DNA of 64,000 nt, from NCBI RefSeq assembly GCF_006443685.1, contig NZ_VFYP01000001.1, positions 744,001-808,000 on the forward strand, given 5' to 3'. Below the pieces are notes generated by a model. That model was not told where the DNA came from. It ran no database searches and saw nothing but the letters and a program-made list of their open reading frames with translations. Source of the stretch: Rhizobium glycinendophyticum. Its GTDB lineage: Bacteria > Pseudomonadota > Alphaproteobacteria > Rhizobiales > Rhizobiaceae. Position 1 is the stretch's first letter, and every line of letters begins with the position of its first letter. A program made the position numbers and the translations under genes. Shown piece by piece: positions 1 to 8,378 of this stretch.

Positions 1-1112
1 ACATAAAGGCGTGAAACCGGATGGCCGAGATTGGACTGAAGAGCCGACTGTACCAGCTCGGAGCGCGGAGGAAGTCGATCGATGCCGTAGATGATCTTGG
101 TCCACTCTTTCGCGGTCTCATCGAAGCGGGTGCCGAGATAGGGCTTGAAATGGTTGATCACCTTGACCTTCAGATAGTCCTTGATGTCCTCGATCGGACG
201 GTCCTTGAGCATCTTTTCAAGCGCGGCCAGATAGCGCGGCTGAGTGAGGACGATCGTTTCCGGTGGCTCGAGGTCGGTAACGGCCAGCATCTTGCCCAGA
301 TCAAGGGTGGGGATCTCTGCCTGAAGCTCCTTGAAGCTTTTGGGCTGATAGCTGTTGGCGGGGTTCATGGCCTCGACGGGCGTCAACGTGGCTGAATGGA
401 GCTCCCGTTCGAGATCGGCAATCATATCGACCACCGCCGTTGCGCGGGCCGCGTCATAGCCGGCGGTTTCGAGGACTTGCCTCAGATTGGTGCGAAGCGC
501 GAGGTCGAGTTCCGAGCCCGGCGGGACGTCGTAGAGGTTTTCCTGGTTGAAGATCAGGGATCCCTCGACGAGGAAGAGTGCCACTCGCGTGGTGTCGGCC
601 TGGTCGGTCGACGGAACGAGGCCGACCAGTGCCACCTCACCGGCGACCGTGATGTAACGTCCGAGATAGGTCGCAAGATCGTCCAGGCTGGTTATGGCGT
701 CGATGCGGGCAAGCTCGGGTTCGATCGGCGCGATGCCTTTCTCGTCCAGGGCTGCGGTGTCCATGTAGGCATTGTAGAAGGCGCCGACCTGCTGCAGCGG
801 GCTGCCCTTTTCTGCTGTCGCCGATTTTTCGCCGGCATCCGCCATCAGGCTCTGCATCTGCGCGGTCAGCCTTCGGCCCATGAAGTCGAACGTATCGATG
901 CTGACACGATCGGAAGGCCGCTCGACGCGGTCGAGCCAGCCGCCTGCGGCATAGCGATAGAAGTCCGCACCAGGATCGACCGAGGGGTCCATGTTGGTGA
1001 TCGAGAACGACAACTGGTCGGGTCCGATTTCCGGCACCGCCGCCTGGTCGGCGCCCAGTGCGACGACGGATGCCGACAGATACAGAAAGGCAAGCGAAGT
1101 CAGGCGCTGCAT
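1..1112 (-). CDS. M13-family zinc metallopeptidase (neprilysin/PepO type), N-terminal part, cut by window edge
   Basis: The reading frame is open from an ATG at 1112 to the left edge with no stop, so about 370 N-terminal residues are visible. The start is supported by AGGG upstream and a hydrophobic leader (MQRLTSLAFLYLSASVVALG), which suggests export to the periplasm. Shortly after it comes the segment DPSVDPGADFYRYAAGGWLD, typical of the M13 peptidase N-terminal domain (asp-pro-ser, then asp-phe-tyr, then gly-gly-trp). The zinc motif HExxH lies in the C-terminal half, outside the window, so catalytic competence cannot be judged. It is the last of three minus-strand genes for exported proteins (SH3 protein, lipoprotein, peptidase). 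Confidence 0.85.
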   Translation of the reverse strand, partial: MQRLTSLAFLYLSASVVALGADQAAVPEIGPDQLSFSITNMDPSVDPGADFYRYAAGGWLDRVERPSDRVSIDTFDFMGRRLTAQMQSLMADAGEKSATAEKGSPLQQVGAFYNAYMDTAALDEKGIAPIEPELARIDAITSLDDLATYLGRYITVAGEVALVGLVPSTDQADTTRVALFLVEGSLIFNQENLYDVPPGSELDLALRTNLRQVLETAGYDAARATAVVDMIADLERELHSATLTPVEAMNPANSYQPKSFKELQAEIPTLDLGKMLAVTDLEPPETIVLTQPRYLAALEKMLKDRPIEDIKDYLKVKVINHFKPYLGTRFDETAKEWTKIIYGIDRLPPRSELVQSALQSNLGHPVSRLY

Positions 1113-1179
1113 GGAGATCCCTCTACGGTCGAGCGTGGCAGATGCCATCAGGTGGCCTTTGCCACCTCTTGCGCACAAG

Positions 1180-1205
1180 GACGGTGCCGGAACGCCGGCA
1201 CCGTC
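1180..1205. terminator. Strong hairpin between lipoprotein and M13 peptidase genes
   Basis: GACGGTGCCGG and CCGGCACCGTC form an 11-bp perfect stem with loop AACG, just downstream of the lipoprotein stop codon on the minus strand. A second small hairpin (GGTGGC/GCCACC, 1151-1166) follows. There is no U-tract, so this may be a partial terminator or an mRNA-stabilising structure rather than a classical intrinsic terminator. Confidence 0.5.
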
Positions 1206-1215
1206 ATCGGTCCGA

Positions 1216-1554
1216 TCAGAGCGAACCTTCGTTCGTCAGCGACATCACGTTCGCGACCACGCCGCTGTTTGAAACGAGGCAGCGCCAGGGCGCCCGTGTC
1301 GGACCGACGCCGACGGTCACCTGAGAATTGGCTTGCGAGAAGATCATCTCCGTGATCTGCACATCGCCATTATTGGCGGTGTTCGACACGGCGGCGAGGC
1401 AAGCGCTACGGGCGGCCGGTGGAACGCTTTCGTCCATCAAAGGCTGGGTTGCCGCCGCCATCGGTGGCGATTGCGAAGAACCATCCGTGGTGCAGCCGGA
1501 GAGCACCACGGCTGCCAGGCATATGAGGCCGGTCGTCGCTAAGAACTTCATCAT
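1216..1554 (-). CDS. Small secreted lipoprotein of unknown function
   Basis: A 112-residue protein beginning MMKFLATTGLICLAAVVLSG followed by Cys, a clear signal-peptidase II lipobox (L-S-G-C), so it is probably anchored in the outer or inner membrane. The mature part has a Ser/Gln/Pro/Ala-rich linker and then a compact domain of about 65 residues with two cysteines (in RSACLAAV and WRCLVS). The start at 1554 is chosen because AGGGGGAG precedes it at good spacing; upstream in-frame codons do not encode a signal. It lies between an SH3-domain protein gene and an M13 peptidase gene on the same strand. I do not recognise the domain with certainty. Confidence 0.75.
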   Translation of the reverse strand: MMKFLATTGLICLAAVVLSGCTTDGSSQSPPMAAATQPLMDESVPPAARSACLAAVSNTANNGDVQITEMIFSQANSQVTVGVGPTRAPWRCLVSNSGVVANVMSLTNEGSL

Positions 1555-1604
1555 GTCATCTCCCCCTTTGATTGTTGACTTCGTCTTCGGTGCCTGACCC
1601 GGGC

Positions 1605-2303
1605 TCAGTTGCTGGCCTCGATCAGGAACCGTCCCGCCGCCCAACCGGAATCGCTGCCGTCAGGCCGAGACACCCGGCACCACCGCGTCTGCCCGGTCAT
1701 CCGGCACCCGCCATTGCGAAGAATCTCGCCGTTGACAACCCGGGTCACAATCGGGCTTTGAGCGCTGGGTCGGCTGCGGATGTTCAGGGCATCGCCACGA
1801 GACACGCCAGCCACTTGAAAGAAGTCGGGGCCGCCTGAGAGCCCATCGGCAAAGTCAGGCTGGGGCGGGGCGATTGGTCTGCCGCCCGTCACTTCGATGC
1901 GCAATGTAAACCGCGCCTGTTCGTTGCGGCGCGCGGCATTGCGCATCAAGTAGACCTGGACGACATAGTCGCCGCTGTCGGGAACAATGATGTCGGCGAA
2001 ATCGCCCGAGATTGACCCGTTGAACAGCGCGTCGCCACCGCCGGGGCCGAGGATATTGAAGTAGTTGCTGCCGTTGGAGCTGTCCATCGTGACGGCGAGA
2101 CGCTGGCCGCCCCGGACGTTGACCCGGTAATTTGCGCCTTCATAGCCGCGGACCGTGCCACGGATGACCGTCGAACTCTGGCCTCGGCCGAATTCAACGC
2201 GAACATTCCGCTCTTGCGCGACCGCCGTTTGCGGCCCCGCATCGGCGAAGACAAGAAGCGCCGCCGCAATCACTGCACCTGAAAACGCACGCCACCGACA
2301 CAT
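1605..2303 (-). CDS. Secreted protein with PPC-like beta domain and C-terminal bacterial SH3 domain
   Basis: A 232-residue protein. Residues 1-30 form a signal peptide (hydrophobic stretch then VAQE). Residues about 35-140 resemble a bacterial pre-peptidase C-terminal (PPC-like) beta-sandwich (VRGGQRLAVTMDSSNGSNYF, then DIIVPDSGDYVVQVYL). Residues about 165-230 form an SH3b domain (GDALNIRSRPSAQSPIVTRV, WCRVSRPDG, GWAAGRFL). SH3b domains commonly bind cell-wall peptides, so a periplasmic envelope role is inferred. The start has GGGAG upstream. It is followed on the same strand by the lipoprotein gene. Confidence 0.75.
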   Translation of the reverse strand: MCRWRAFSGAVIAAALLVFADAGPQTAVAQERNVRVEFGRGQSSTVIRGTVRGYEGANYRVNVRGGQRLAVTMDSSNGSNYFNILGPGGGDALFNGSISGDFADIIVPDSGDYVVQVYLMRNAARRNEQARFTLRIEVTGGRPIAPPQPDFADGLSGGPDFFQVAGVSRGDALNIRSRPSAQSPIVTRVVNGEILRNGGCRMTGQTRWCRVSRPDGSDSGWAAGRFLIEASN

Positions 2304-2421
2304 CGGACATCTCCCGCTGGCAAAGCCTAGGATGGCTGTCTTGCAACCTTCCGATGTCTTCAGACTGGCATGGTGTCAGCTTGCGAACCAGTGAATTAAA
2401 TTAGTCTAATATGAGAAAGTC

Positions 2422-3336
2422 TCATGGTTGCACCAGCTTCAAAGTCTCCTTCTGCGCGCAGCGCTGGGATTTCCCGAGCTCCTGCCTGAACCAGCGCATC
2501 AACGCGTCCAGAGCAGGCTCAGTACGGCGGCTCTCCTTGATGCAGAGGTGGTAGTCCTCGTGTGTCGGCAGCTTCGCCTGATCGAGAAGTGTCAGCTCTC
2601 CCGCATCCAGTTCGGGCTGTGCGAGGAAGTCCGGAACCAGTGCTGCGCCGAGATCCCGACGCACCATGTCGAGCGCGATCACGTAATGCGAGGCAAACAG
2701 CCATCGGCAGTCGAGCGGCAGGAGATCGGCCCTTCCCGCATATCTTGCATAGGCCTGCCAGTCGCTTCCGATCTTGCCGGGCTGCAGTTCGGTGGTGATG
2801 TAGCGGAAGCCCTTCTTTCGTGCCGCGACCGCCGAGGAGACGATAGGAACGAGATTTTCCGGCCAGAGCAGCTGTGCATGGTAGCCGCGATCCCTCGGCA
2901 GGGTCGTCACGAAGGCATCGCCCGAGGCATCGGAGAGCTCCGGATCCTGCGCATACATTAGGATCTGCAGATCGATATCCGGGTGGATCTGATAGAAGGA
3001 CTGAAGCCGCGGAACGAGCCAAGCCTGAGCGAAACTGCTGCAGATCGCAAGCCGCACGCGATCGCGCGTGCCGCCGATGGCCTCGGCCAGCGAGCGGTCG
3101 ATTTCGGCGAAAGCTGGCTGCAGTCGTCGCGATAGGTCACGTCCGGCGTCCGTCAATGCAATGCCGCGGCCATTTTTCTGAATCAGCCGTTCTCCGACGA
3201 TTTCCCCGAGCAGACGCAACTGGTGGCTGACGGCACTTTGGGTCACTCCGAGTTCCTCCGCTGCCGCCGCCACGGAGAGATGACGGGAGACCGTTTCGAA
3301 CGTGTGCAAGGCCCTGAGGTTATGCCTGAAATCCAT
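2422..3336 (-). CDS. LysR-family transcriptional regulator (GcvA-like)
   Basis: A 304-residue protein. The N-terminal winged helix-turn-helix spans residues 1-65 (HTFETVSRHLSVAAAAEELG, then VTQSAVSHQLRLLG). It is followed by the two-lobed LysR effector domain from about residue 90, with the start RVRLAICSSFAQAWLVPRL typical of the GcvA/AmpR branch. The length matches the family norm of about 300. It is divergent from the L,D-transpeptidase gene across a 187-bp intergenic region; LysR proteins often regulate a divergent neighbour, but no operator was identified with confidence. The effector is unknown. Confidence 0.85.
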   Translation of the reverse strand: MDFRHNLRALHTFETVSRHLSVAAAAEELGVTQSAVSHQLRLLGEIVGERLIQKNGRGIALTDAGRDLSRRLQPAFAEIDRSLAEAIGGTRDRVRLAICSSFAQAWLVPRLQSFYQIHPDIDLQILMYAQDPELSDASGDAFVTTLPRDRGYHAQLLWPENLVPIVSSAVAARKKGFRYITTELQPGKIGSDWQAYARYAGRADLLPLDCRWLFASHYVIALDMVRRDLGAALVPDFLAQPELDAGELTLLDQAKLPTHEDYHLCIKESRRTEPALDALMRWFRQELGKSQRCAQKETLKLVQP

Positions 3337-3523
3337 CGCGTGATCCTTGAGGCGGCAATAAGCTCTAAGTTTGGCGCCCTCTACCCGCAGCGGGCAAGAG
3401 TGGATGCGCCTGAAACCAACGTTTCATGAGGATTATTTAAAATTCAAGAGAGAAACTCATTGGACACCCGCGGTCGGCCCTGAAATGGTCTCTCACGTCG
3501 AAATTGTGAACGAGAGATCGACT

Positions 3524-4516
3524 ATGAGGAAGACAGATGAGGGCAGGCGCCTCTTTATGCAGGGGATGTCGGCGGTTGCGCTTCTTGCCAGTCCTGTCGC
3601 ACTCCTCGCCGGCGAGGTGATGAAGGAGGTCGCGGCCCTGAAGCCCGGCGAATTCACCTGGCATCCCGAACGACAGCGTACGGGGCCAGTCGCGATCGTC
3701 GTCTCCCTGCCGGAGCAGCGCGTTCACGTCTACCGCAACGGCATCCGCATCGCCGTTTCCACCTGCTCCACCGGAAAGCCGGGCCACGAGACGCCGACCG
3801 GCGTCTTCGTCGTCCTGCAGAAAGATAAGCACCACAAGTCCAGCACCTATGACGACGCACCGATGCCGAACATGAACCGGCTGACCTGGTCCGGCATCGC
3901 GCTCCATGCCGGCAATCTGCCGGGCTATCCGGCCTCGCATGGCTGTGTGCGTCTGCCGATGGACTTTTCGGAGCGCCTGTTCGGCATCACCCATCTCGGC
4001 ACACCGGTAATCATTTCAGGCACGGCGACGGACTCCTATGACATCACGCATCCGGGCATGGTGCTCGGCGCCTATGCGGCCCGGGAGTTTGAAGGCGCAG
4101 TCGCGGCACTACACGGCAAGGAGCGCCCCAACGACTGGACGGACCTGAGCAAGCAGCCGGTGGTTTCGGTGATCATGTCAACCTATGACGGGCGTGCACT
4201 ATTGGTGGAGAATTCGGAGATCCGCGCAGAGGGCCAGATCACCGTCAGCGGCAGGGACAAACTCGGCAGCCATGTCTTCCTGCTGGACAGTCTCGATCAG
4301 GCCGCACAAGGCATGCGCTGGATCGCGTTTGCGAACTCGGACGAAGATGTGGGTGTGCTCAGCACGGCCGCTAACGTGCTCTCCCGCATCTCGGCCGAGG
4401 CGCCTTTCGTCACAACCATGCAAAAGGTCCTGCATCCCGGCGCCATCCTTATCCTCACCGACGCGCCGCTTGCCCCCGACAGCCGATCAGGCAAGGATTT
4501 CGTGATCATGACTTAA
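3524..4516 (+). CDS. Tat-exported L,D-transpeptidase (YkuD domain)
   Basis: The protein has 330 residues from the chosen start. The N-terminus MRKTDEGRRLFMQGMSAVAL has twin arginines followed by a hydrophobic stretch, consistent with a Tat signal. The YkuD catalytic domain covers residues about 48-175. It contains VSLPEQRVHVYRNG near the start, GKPGHETPTG, and the active-site motif SHGCVRLP with His139, Gly140 and nucleophile Cys141. The C-terminal 150 residues carry no motif I recognise. L,D-transpeptidases make 3-3 peptidoglycan crosslinks or attach lipoproteins, in the periplasm. An ATG 39 bp upstream is possible, but 3524 has GAGAG upstream and gives the cleaner signal. Confidence 0.85.
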   Translation: MRKTDEGRRLFMQGMSAVALLASPVALLAGEVMKEVAALKPGEFTWHPERQRTGPVAIVVSLPEQRVHVYRNGIRIAVSTCSTGKPGHETPTGVFVVLQKDKHHKSSTYDDAPMPNMNRLTWSGIALHAGNLPGYPASHGCVRLPMDFSERLFGITHLGTPVIISGTATDSYDITHPGMVLGAYAAREFEGAVAALHGKERPNDWTDLSKQPVVSVIMSTYDGRALLVENSEIRAEGQITVSGRDKLGSHVFLLDSLDQAAQGMRWIAFANSDEDVGVLSTAANVLSRISAEAPFVTTMQKVLHPGAILILTDAPLAPDSRSGKDFVIMT

Positions 4517-5055
4517 GTTGGGTGGGACTGACTAGCCCCGAGTTTCACCTATGCGACCGCGATGTCCCTCCACCACGCGAGCCGAAGTATCATGCTCACA
4601 TGACCGCAGTGAACGGTAGAGCTGACTGTGAAGCCGTAGCCACCGGTAAGCAAGAGCTAGCATGATACCTTCATCATGAGGCGATCTGTGAAGCCTACGC
4701 AGAGAACGGGGTTGTCCGTTCGTTCAGCACCCCATTCAATAAGTTTCGACGACGTGCCGTCGCTGGTCGCGCAGGCTGTACACGCTGCAGGCGGCGAGGA
4801 TGTATGGGCAGAACTCAATCCCGAGAGGAGGCGAAAAAAGGAAGGCGCGGCAAAGCGACAGCTCAATGGGTGGTTGTGGCTAAAATGACCGCGGATCGCC
4901 TCAATCAATCTGACGCGAACGGTCATATCAGCGGTGGGTTAAGGAGATAAAGGAAATGATCGCAGCCGTTGGCGAGTAGTAGCGCATCGAGGTACAAGAC
5001 GCGGTACAGGTTGAGGTACGCATCGCCCGCTGAGGGATTGATTTCTTGCTTTAGA
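4517..5055. other. Gene-poor intergenic stretch containing a widely spaced inverted repeat
   Basis: No convincing gene is visible; the small open frames have no recognisable domains or good ribosome sites. The only structure noted is a perfect 10-bp inverted repeat, GTATCATGCT at 4587-4596 and AGCATGATAC at 4659-4668, enclosing 62 bp. It could be the edge pair of a small non-autonomous element or a structured RNA. This is the left margin of the proposed accessory region. Confidence 0.4.
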
Positions 5056-5069
5056 AGAATTGGCTGGGG
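5056..5069. repeat. 14-bp match to the tRNA-Gln 3' end (candidate left attachment scar)
   Basis: AGAATTGGCTGGGG here is identical, in the same orientation, to 49460-49473. There it covers the last nucleotides of tRNA-Gln (including CCA) plus the following bases. It sits just left of repeat copy A. A decayed att site is possible. However, the same AATTGGCTGGGG string, inverted, also forms the edge of the repeat at 18944, so it may instead belong to the repeat family. Confidence 0.4.
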
Positions 5070-5081
5070 GTCTGCAATATC

Positions 5082-5218
5082 ACATGATTTCAAAGGTTTA
5101 AAAAATCGCCTTTGATTTCCCTATGTTTTCCTGCCGCGAGCGACCGTGGGTGCCATCTTTGTGCCCTGGCTTTGGGCCGACGTCAACATGGCGGGAGCGG
5201 CAATTATTTTCGCTCGGA
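5082..5218 (+). repeat. Interspersed repeat, copy A (right part only)
   Basis: About 135 bp nearly identical to 27162-27300. It begins ACATGATTT, passes through GATTTCCCTATGTTTTCCTG and ends GGCAATTATTTTCGCTCGGA. The left (GCGGGTCCCCAG) part seen in copies B, C and D is absent in this orientation. It lies downstream of the 3' end of the cyclitol minus-strand operon, at the left margin of the accessory region. No protein is credible in it. Confidence 0.75.
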
Positions 5219-5309
5219 ATGTATCGTAAGCGGTTACAAGCTCGGTCTCAAACGCCGCGACGCACAGCGTCCTTGCTAGCGAAGAGTTCGCCGTTGAGCG
5301 TCTGAGGGA

Positions 5310-6440
5310 TCATGGCAAGTCAATGTACTCGATCTTGACCCACGTGCCCGATACTGCCGATCGTGCCGCCGCATGCACGGTGCGCTCTATTTCGAGGCCA
5401 CGCTCGAAGTCGATGACATAGGCATCGTGTTCGCCGGAGATCGCCCTGAGCAACTCATGGCATTCGATCACCTTGAGTTCGTTGAACCCCAAACCATGAC
5501 CTGGGGCAGGGATAAACTGGCGATAGGGCACATGAGGCGGCGCCGCGAGTATCGTACGGTAGCCCTGAAGGTCAGCCGGATCTTCGGCCGAATAGATCTG
5601 CAGCTCATTCATCCTCTCCTGATCGTAGAGGATTGATCCTTTTGATCCAAAGATCTGCAGCGCAATTCGACCTTTCCTGCCCCAGGCTGAGCGGTTGACC
5701 ATCAGCACACCCGAAGCGCCGAACTCAGTTCTAAACAGAGCCTGGGCTATGTCGTGGTTCTCCACCGGACGACGAGCACCGTCACTTGTCGGCCTTTCCG
5801 GATAGGGTTTGGCCATATCGGCGACGACGGAGGTGATGCGTCCGTGGAGGACTGCCAGCAGCGAAAGCGGGTGAACCGCGAAGTCATCGAGCACGCCATA
5901 TCCCGATTTCTTTTCACTCTTCCAGTAGAAGGGCTGGCTAGGATCAGCCATGAAGTCTTCATCCATCTCTAGCCGGATGTGGTTGACTTTGCCGATCCTG
6001 CCTTCGGCAATCAGATTGCGCGCATGCCGGATCATGGGGTTCTGGATGTAGTTGTATCCGAGGATCGCCGTCTTGCTTGAGCGTCTTGCTGCATCTCGCA
6101 TGCGAATGGCATCTTCGAGAGAAGTAGCCATCGGTTTTTCACACCAGACGTGTTTGCCGGCTTCCAATGCCGCCACTGCCATATCGGCGTGAAACTGGTT
6201 CGGGGCTGCAATGGAAACCACATCGACTGCGGGATCGGAAATCAGGTCGCGCCAATCTCCGGTCCCTCGGCCGAAACCAAATGCATCAGCCTGCTCACGC
6301 GCAAGTTCCGGTGTTGCATCGGCGAGTGCGACGAGCCGCGGACGGTCGACGTCCGGAAAGACCGTCGCCACAGAAGCCCATGCAAGGGCATGGCATTTGC
6401 CCATGTAGCCAGAACCAATCAACCCCACACCCAGTCCCAT
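5310..6440 (-). CDS. Gfo/Idh/MocA-family NAD(P)-dependent oxidoreductase
   Basis: A 376-residue protein. The Rossmann fold spans residues about 3-125, with the dinucleotide motif GLIGSGYMG near the start and the family signature CEKPMA near residue 100. The C-terminal Gfo/Idh/MocA substrate domain follows, with VLDDFAVHPLSLL carrying the usual catalytic-region His. The ATG at 6440 is preferred over a GTG three bases upstream because GGGAGG then has proper spacing. It is the last gene of the minus-strand arm that also carries mocC-like, transporter, purU and folD genes, so a sugar or cyclitol substrate is inferred. It is one of two Gfo/Idh proteins in this module; either could fill the MocA role. 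Confidence 0.8.
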   Translation of the reverse strand: MGLGVGLIGSGYMGKCHALAWASVATVFPDVDRPRLVALADATPELAREQADAFGFGRGTGDWRDLISDPAVDVVSIAAPNQFHADMAVAALEAGKHVWCEKPMATSLEDAIRMRDAARRSSKTAILGYNYIQNPMIRHARNLIAEGRIGKVNHIRLEMDEDFMADPSQPFYWKSEKKSGYGVLDDFAVHPLSLLAVLHGRITSVVADMAKPYPERPTSDGARRPVENHDIAQALFRTEFGASGVLMVNRSAWGRKGRIALQIFGSKGSILYDQERMNELQIYSAEDPADLQGYRTILAAPPHVPYRQFIPAPGHGLGFNELKVIECHELLRAISGEHDAYVIDFERGLEIERTVHAAARSAVSGTWVKIEYIDLP

Positions 6441-6478
6441 CACGCCCTCCCAGCGGTTAGAGTCTCATTCGAACGCTA

Positions 6479-7378
6479 TCAGAAGCTAGGTGCTGCGACA
6501 CCCGCCCGGCGATGGGCAGCGATCACGGTGTTGGCCATCAGCATGGCAATCGTCATCGGTCCGACACCGCCGGGAACCGGGGAAATGGCCTTGGCGATCG
6601 GCTTGCATTCGGCAAAGGCGACATCGCCAACCAGCTTGAACTTGCCCTCGCCCTTTTCCGGAGCTGCAACGCGATTGATGCCGACATCTATGACGGTCGC
6701 GCCCGGCTTCAGCCAGTCGGCCTTGACCATTTCGGCACGCCCGACGGCGGCCACCAGAATGTCGGCCTGACGGGCGAGCTCCGGCAGATCGCGGCTCTTC
6801 GAATGGCCGATCGTGACGGTGGCGCTGGCATTCAGTAGGAGCTGCGCCATCGGCTTGCCGAAGAGGTTCGAGCGGCCGATAACAAGTGCATTGAGGCCCG
6901 AGAGATCCTTGCCGTGGATCTGGCGCACCAGGATCATGGCGCCGGCCGGCGTGCAGGAGAGAAGACCGGTCTTCAGGTCGCCGGTGGCGAGCTTGCCGGC
7001 GTTGACGACATGCAGGCCGTCGACATCCTTCTCCGGCAGAATCGACTGGATGACCGGCTCGCTGTCGAGATGTTTCGGAAGCGGGAGCTGGACCAGGATC
7101 CCGTCAATCTCGGGGTCGGCATTCAGCGCGGCGACCAGCGCCATCAGGTCTTCCTGCGAGGTCTCTTCGGGCAGCGTGTGCTGGATGGAGTTGAAGCCGC
7201 ACTGCTTGGCCATGCGGCTCTTCGCGCTGACATAAGCGTGGCTTGCCGGGTCGTCACCGACGATGACGACGGCAAGGCCGGGTTTGCGATGGCCGGAACT
7301 TTCGAGCGTCGTTGCCGCTGAGGTTACCGCTTCGATGACCGAAGCGGCGGCTGCCTTTCCGTCGATGACAACAGTCAT
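6479..7378 (-). CDS. folD: Bifunctional methylene-THF dehydrogenase / methenyl-THF cyclohydrolase
   Basis: A 299-residue protein of usual FolD length. It oxidises 5,10-methylene-THF to methenyl-THF and hydrolyses that to 10-formyl-THF, in the cytosol. Visible signatures are the substrate region [17 protein letters not shown] with the catalytic Lys, [14 protein letters not shown], the Rossmann segment [16 protein letters not shown], and the C-terminal [15 protein letters not shown]. It starts 3 bp after the purU stop, so the two are surely co-transcribed. Placement in a cyclitol-demethylation operon suggests a dedicated C1-disposal copy rather than the housekeeping enzyme. Confidence 0.95.
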   Translation of the reverse strand: MTVVIDGKAAAASVIEAVTSAATTLESSGHRKPGLAVVIVGDDPASHAYVSAKSRMAKQCGFNSIQHTLPEETSQEDLMALVAALNADPEIDGILVQLPLPKHLDSEPVIQSILPEKDVDGLHVVNAGKLATGDLKTGLLSCTPAGAMILVRQIHGKDLSGLNALVIGRSNLFGKPMAQLLLNASATVTIGHSKSRDLPELARQADILVAAVGRAEMVKADWLKPGATVIDVGINRVAAPEKGEGKFKLVGDVAFAECKPIAKAISPVPGGVGPMTIAMLMANTVIAAHRRAGVAAPSF

Positions 7379-7381
7379 GGA

Positions 7382-8266
7382 TCACCCCATGCGCTCGGAG
7401 GCAAAGGAGCCCGGGCTTGCCGGGAAGACGACAGTCCGGTTGCCATTGATAAAGGTCCGGTGGTGAATATGCGCATGGATCGCGCGCGCCAGTACTTGGC
7501 TTTCGACGTCGCGGCCGATCGAGACGTAATCTTCCGCCGACTGCGCATGGGTGATGCGAGCGACGTCCTGCTCGATGATCGGACCTTCGTCGAGATCAGC
7601 CGTGACGTAGTGGGCGGTTGCCCCGATAAGCTTCACCCCGCGCTCGAAGGCCTGCTTGTAGGGGTTGGCGCCTTTGAAGGACGGCAGGAAGGAGTGGTGG
7701 ATGTTGATGATCTTCCCGGACATCTTCTTGCACATGTCATCCGAGAGGACCTGCATGTAGCGGGCGAGCACGATGACTTCGGTGCCGGTCTGCTCTACGA
7801 GATCCATGATCCGGGCTTCGGCTTCCGGCTTGTTTTCCTTCGTGACCTTGATGTGGTGGAAGGGGATGTCATGGTTCACAACGACCTTCTGGTAGTCGAA
7901 ATGATTGGAGACGACGCCGACGATCTCGATCGGCAGCGCGCCAATCTTCCAGCGGTAGAGCAGGTCGTTTAGGCAGTGGCCGAAGCGCGAGACCATCAAG
8001 AGCACCTTCATGCGCTTGGCGGCATCGTAGAGATTCCAGGTCATGCCGAATTTCTCGGCGACGGGACCGAAGCCCTTTTCGAGCTTGCCTTCGTTCGCCC
8101 CTTCCTCGGAAATGAAGGAGACGCGCATGAAGAACTGGCCGGTGTGGAGATCGTCAAACTGGGAGCTGTCGACGATGTTGCAGCCCTGGTCGGCGAGATA
8201 ACCCGAAATCGCCGCTACAATGCCGCGAGAGGACTGGCAGGATACGGTCAGCACATAGTTCTTCAT
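7382..8266 (-). CDS. purU: Formyltetrahydrofolate deformylase
   Basis: A 294-residue protein that hydrolyses 10-formyl-THF to formate plus THF. An N-terminal ACT domain (MKNYVLTVSCQSSRGIVAAI, residues 1-80) is followed by a formyltransferase fold (residues 90-285). The latter has the catalytic-region signatures INIHHSFLPSFKGANPY and GATAHYVTADLDEGPII. The start is set at the ACT-domain methionine; the open frame extends 68 codons upstream without family similarity. It lies 112 bp after the permease gene, with a strong hairpin between, and directly before folD. Together PurU and FolD can turn methylene-THF into formate and regenerate THF. Confidence 0.95.
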   Translation of the reverse strand: MKNYVLTVSCQSSRGIVAAISGYLADQGCNIVDSSQFDDLHTGQFFMRVSFISEEGANEGKLEKGFGPVAEKFGMTWNLYDAAKRMKVLLMVSRFGHCLNDLLYRWKIGALPIEIVGVVSNHFDYQKVVVNHDIPFHHIKVTKENKPEAEARIMDLVEQTGTEVIVLARYMQVLSDDMCKKMSGKIINIHHSFLPSFKGANPYKQAFERGVKLIGATAHYVTADLDEGPIIEQDVARITHAQSAEDYVSIGRDVESQVLARAIHAHIHHRTFINGNRTVVFPASPGSFASERMG

Positions 8267-8323
8267 TGATGTCCAATGCTCCAAGACGTCGAGATGTAAG
8301 GGGAGGGGACAGAAAATTGGGAG

Positions 8324-8360
8324 GGAGGCGATGCGAGCTCCCCCGAGCCGCATCGCCTCC
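8324..8360. promoter_or_regulatory. Long hairpin between permease and purU genes
   Basis: GGAGGCGATGCG and CGCATCGCCTCC form a 12-bp perfect stem. Inner GCTC/GAGC pairs extend it by four pairs with one bulge, leaving a CCCC loop. On the transcribed (minus) strand it is followed by a modest AATTTTC. It may act as a partial terminator or a 3'-end stabiliser separating transport from C1 genes in one operon. Confidence 0.55.
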
Positions 8361-8378
8361 TCGCGCTTGACGAGATGA

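Noticed and set aside
396..1355. Long plus-strand open frame opposite the left-edge peptidase
   Set aside because: It is antisense to a recognisable M13 peptidase frame, has no domain similarity, and has Arg/Gly-biased shadow composition.
4676..4888. 70-codon plus-strand frame in the left intergenic region
   Set aside because: It has no domain, no good ribosome site, and nothing around it to suggest function.
5123..5305. Open frames inside repeat copies A and C (for example reading WRERQLF or AGERQLFPLG)
   Set aside because: The frames differ between copies and are broken in copies D and E, so the repeat is non-coding.
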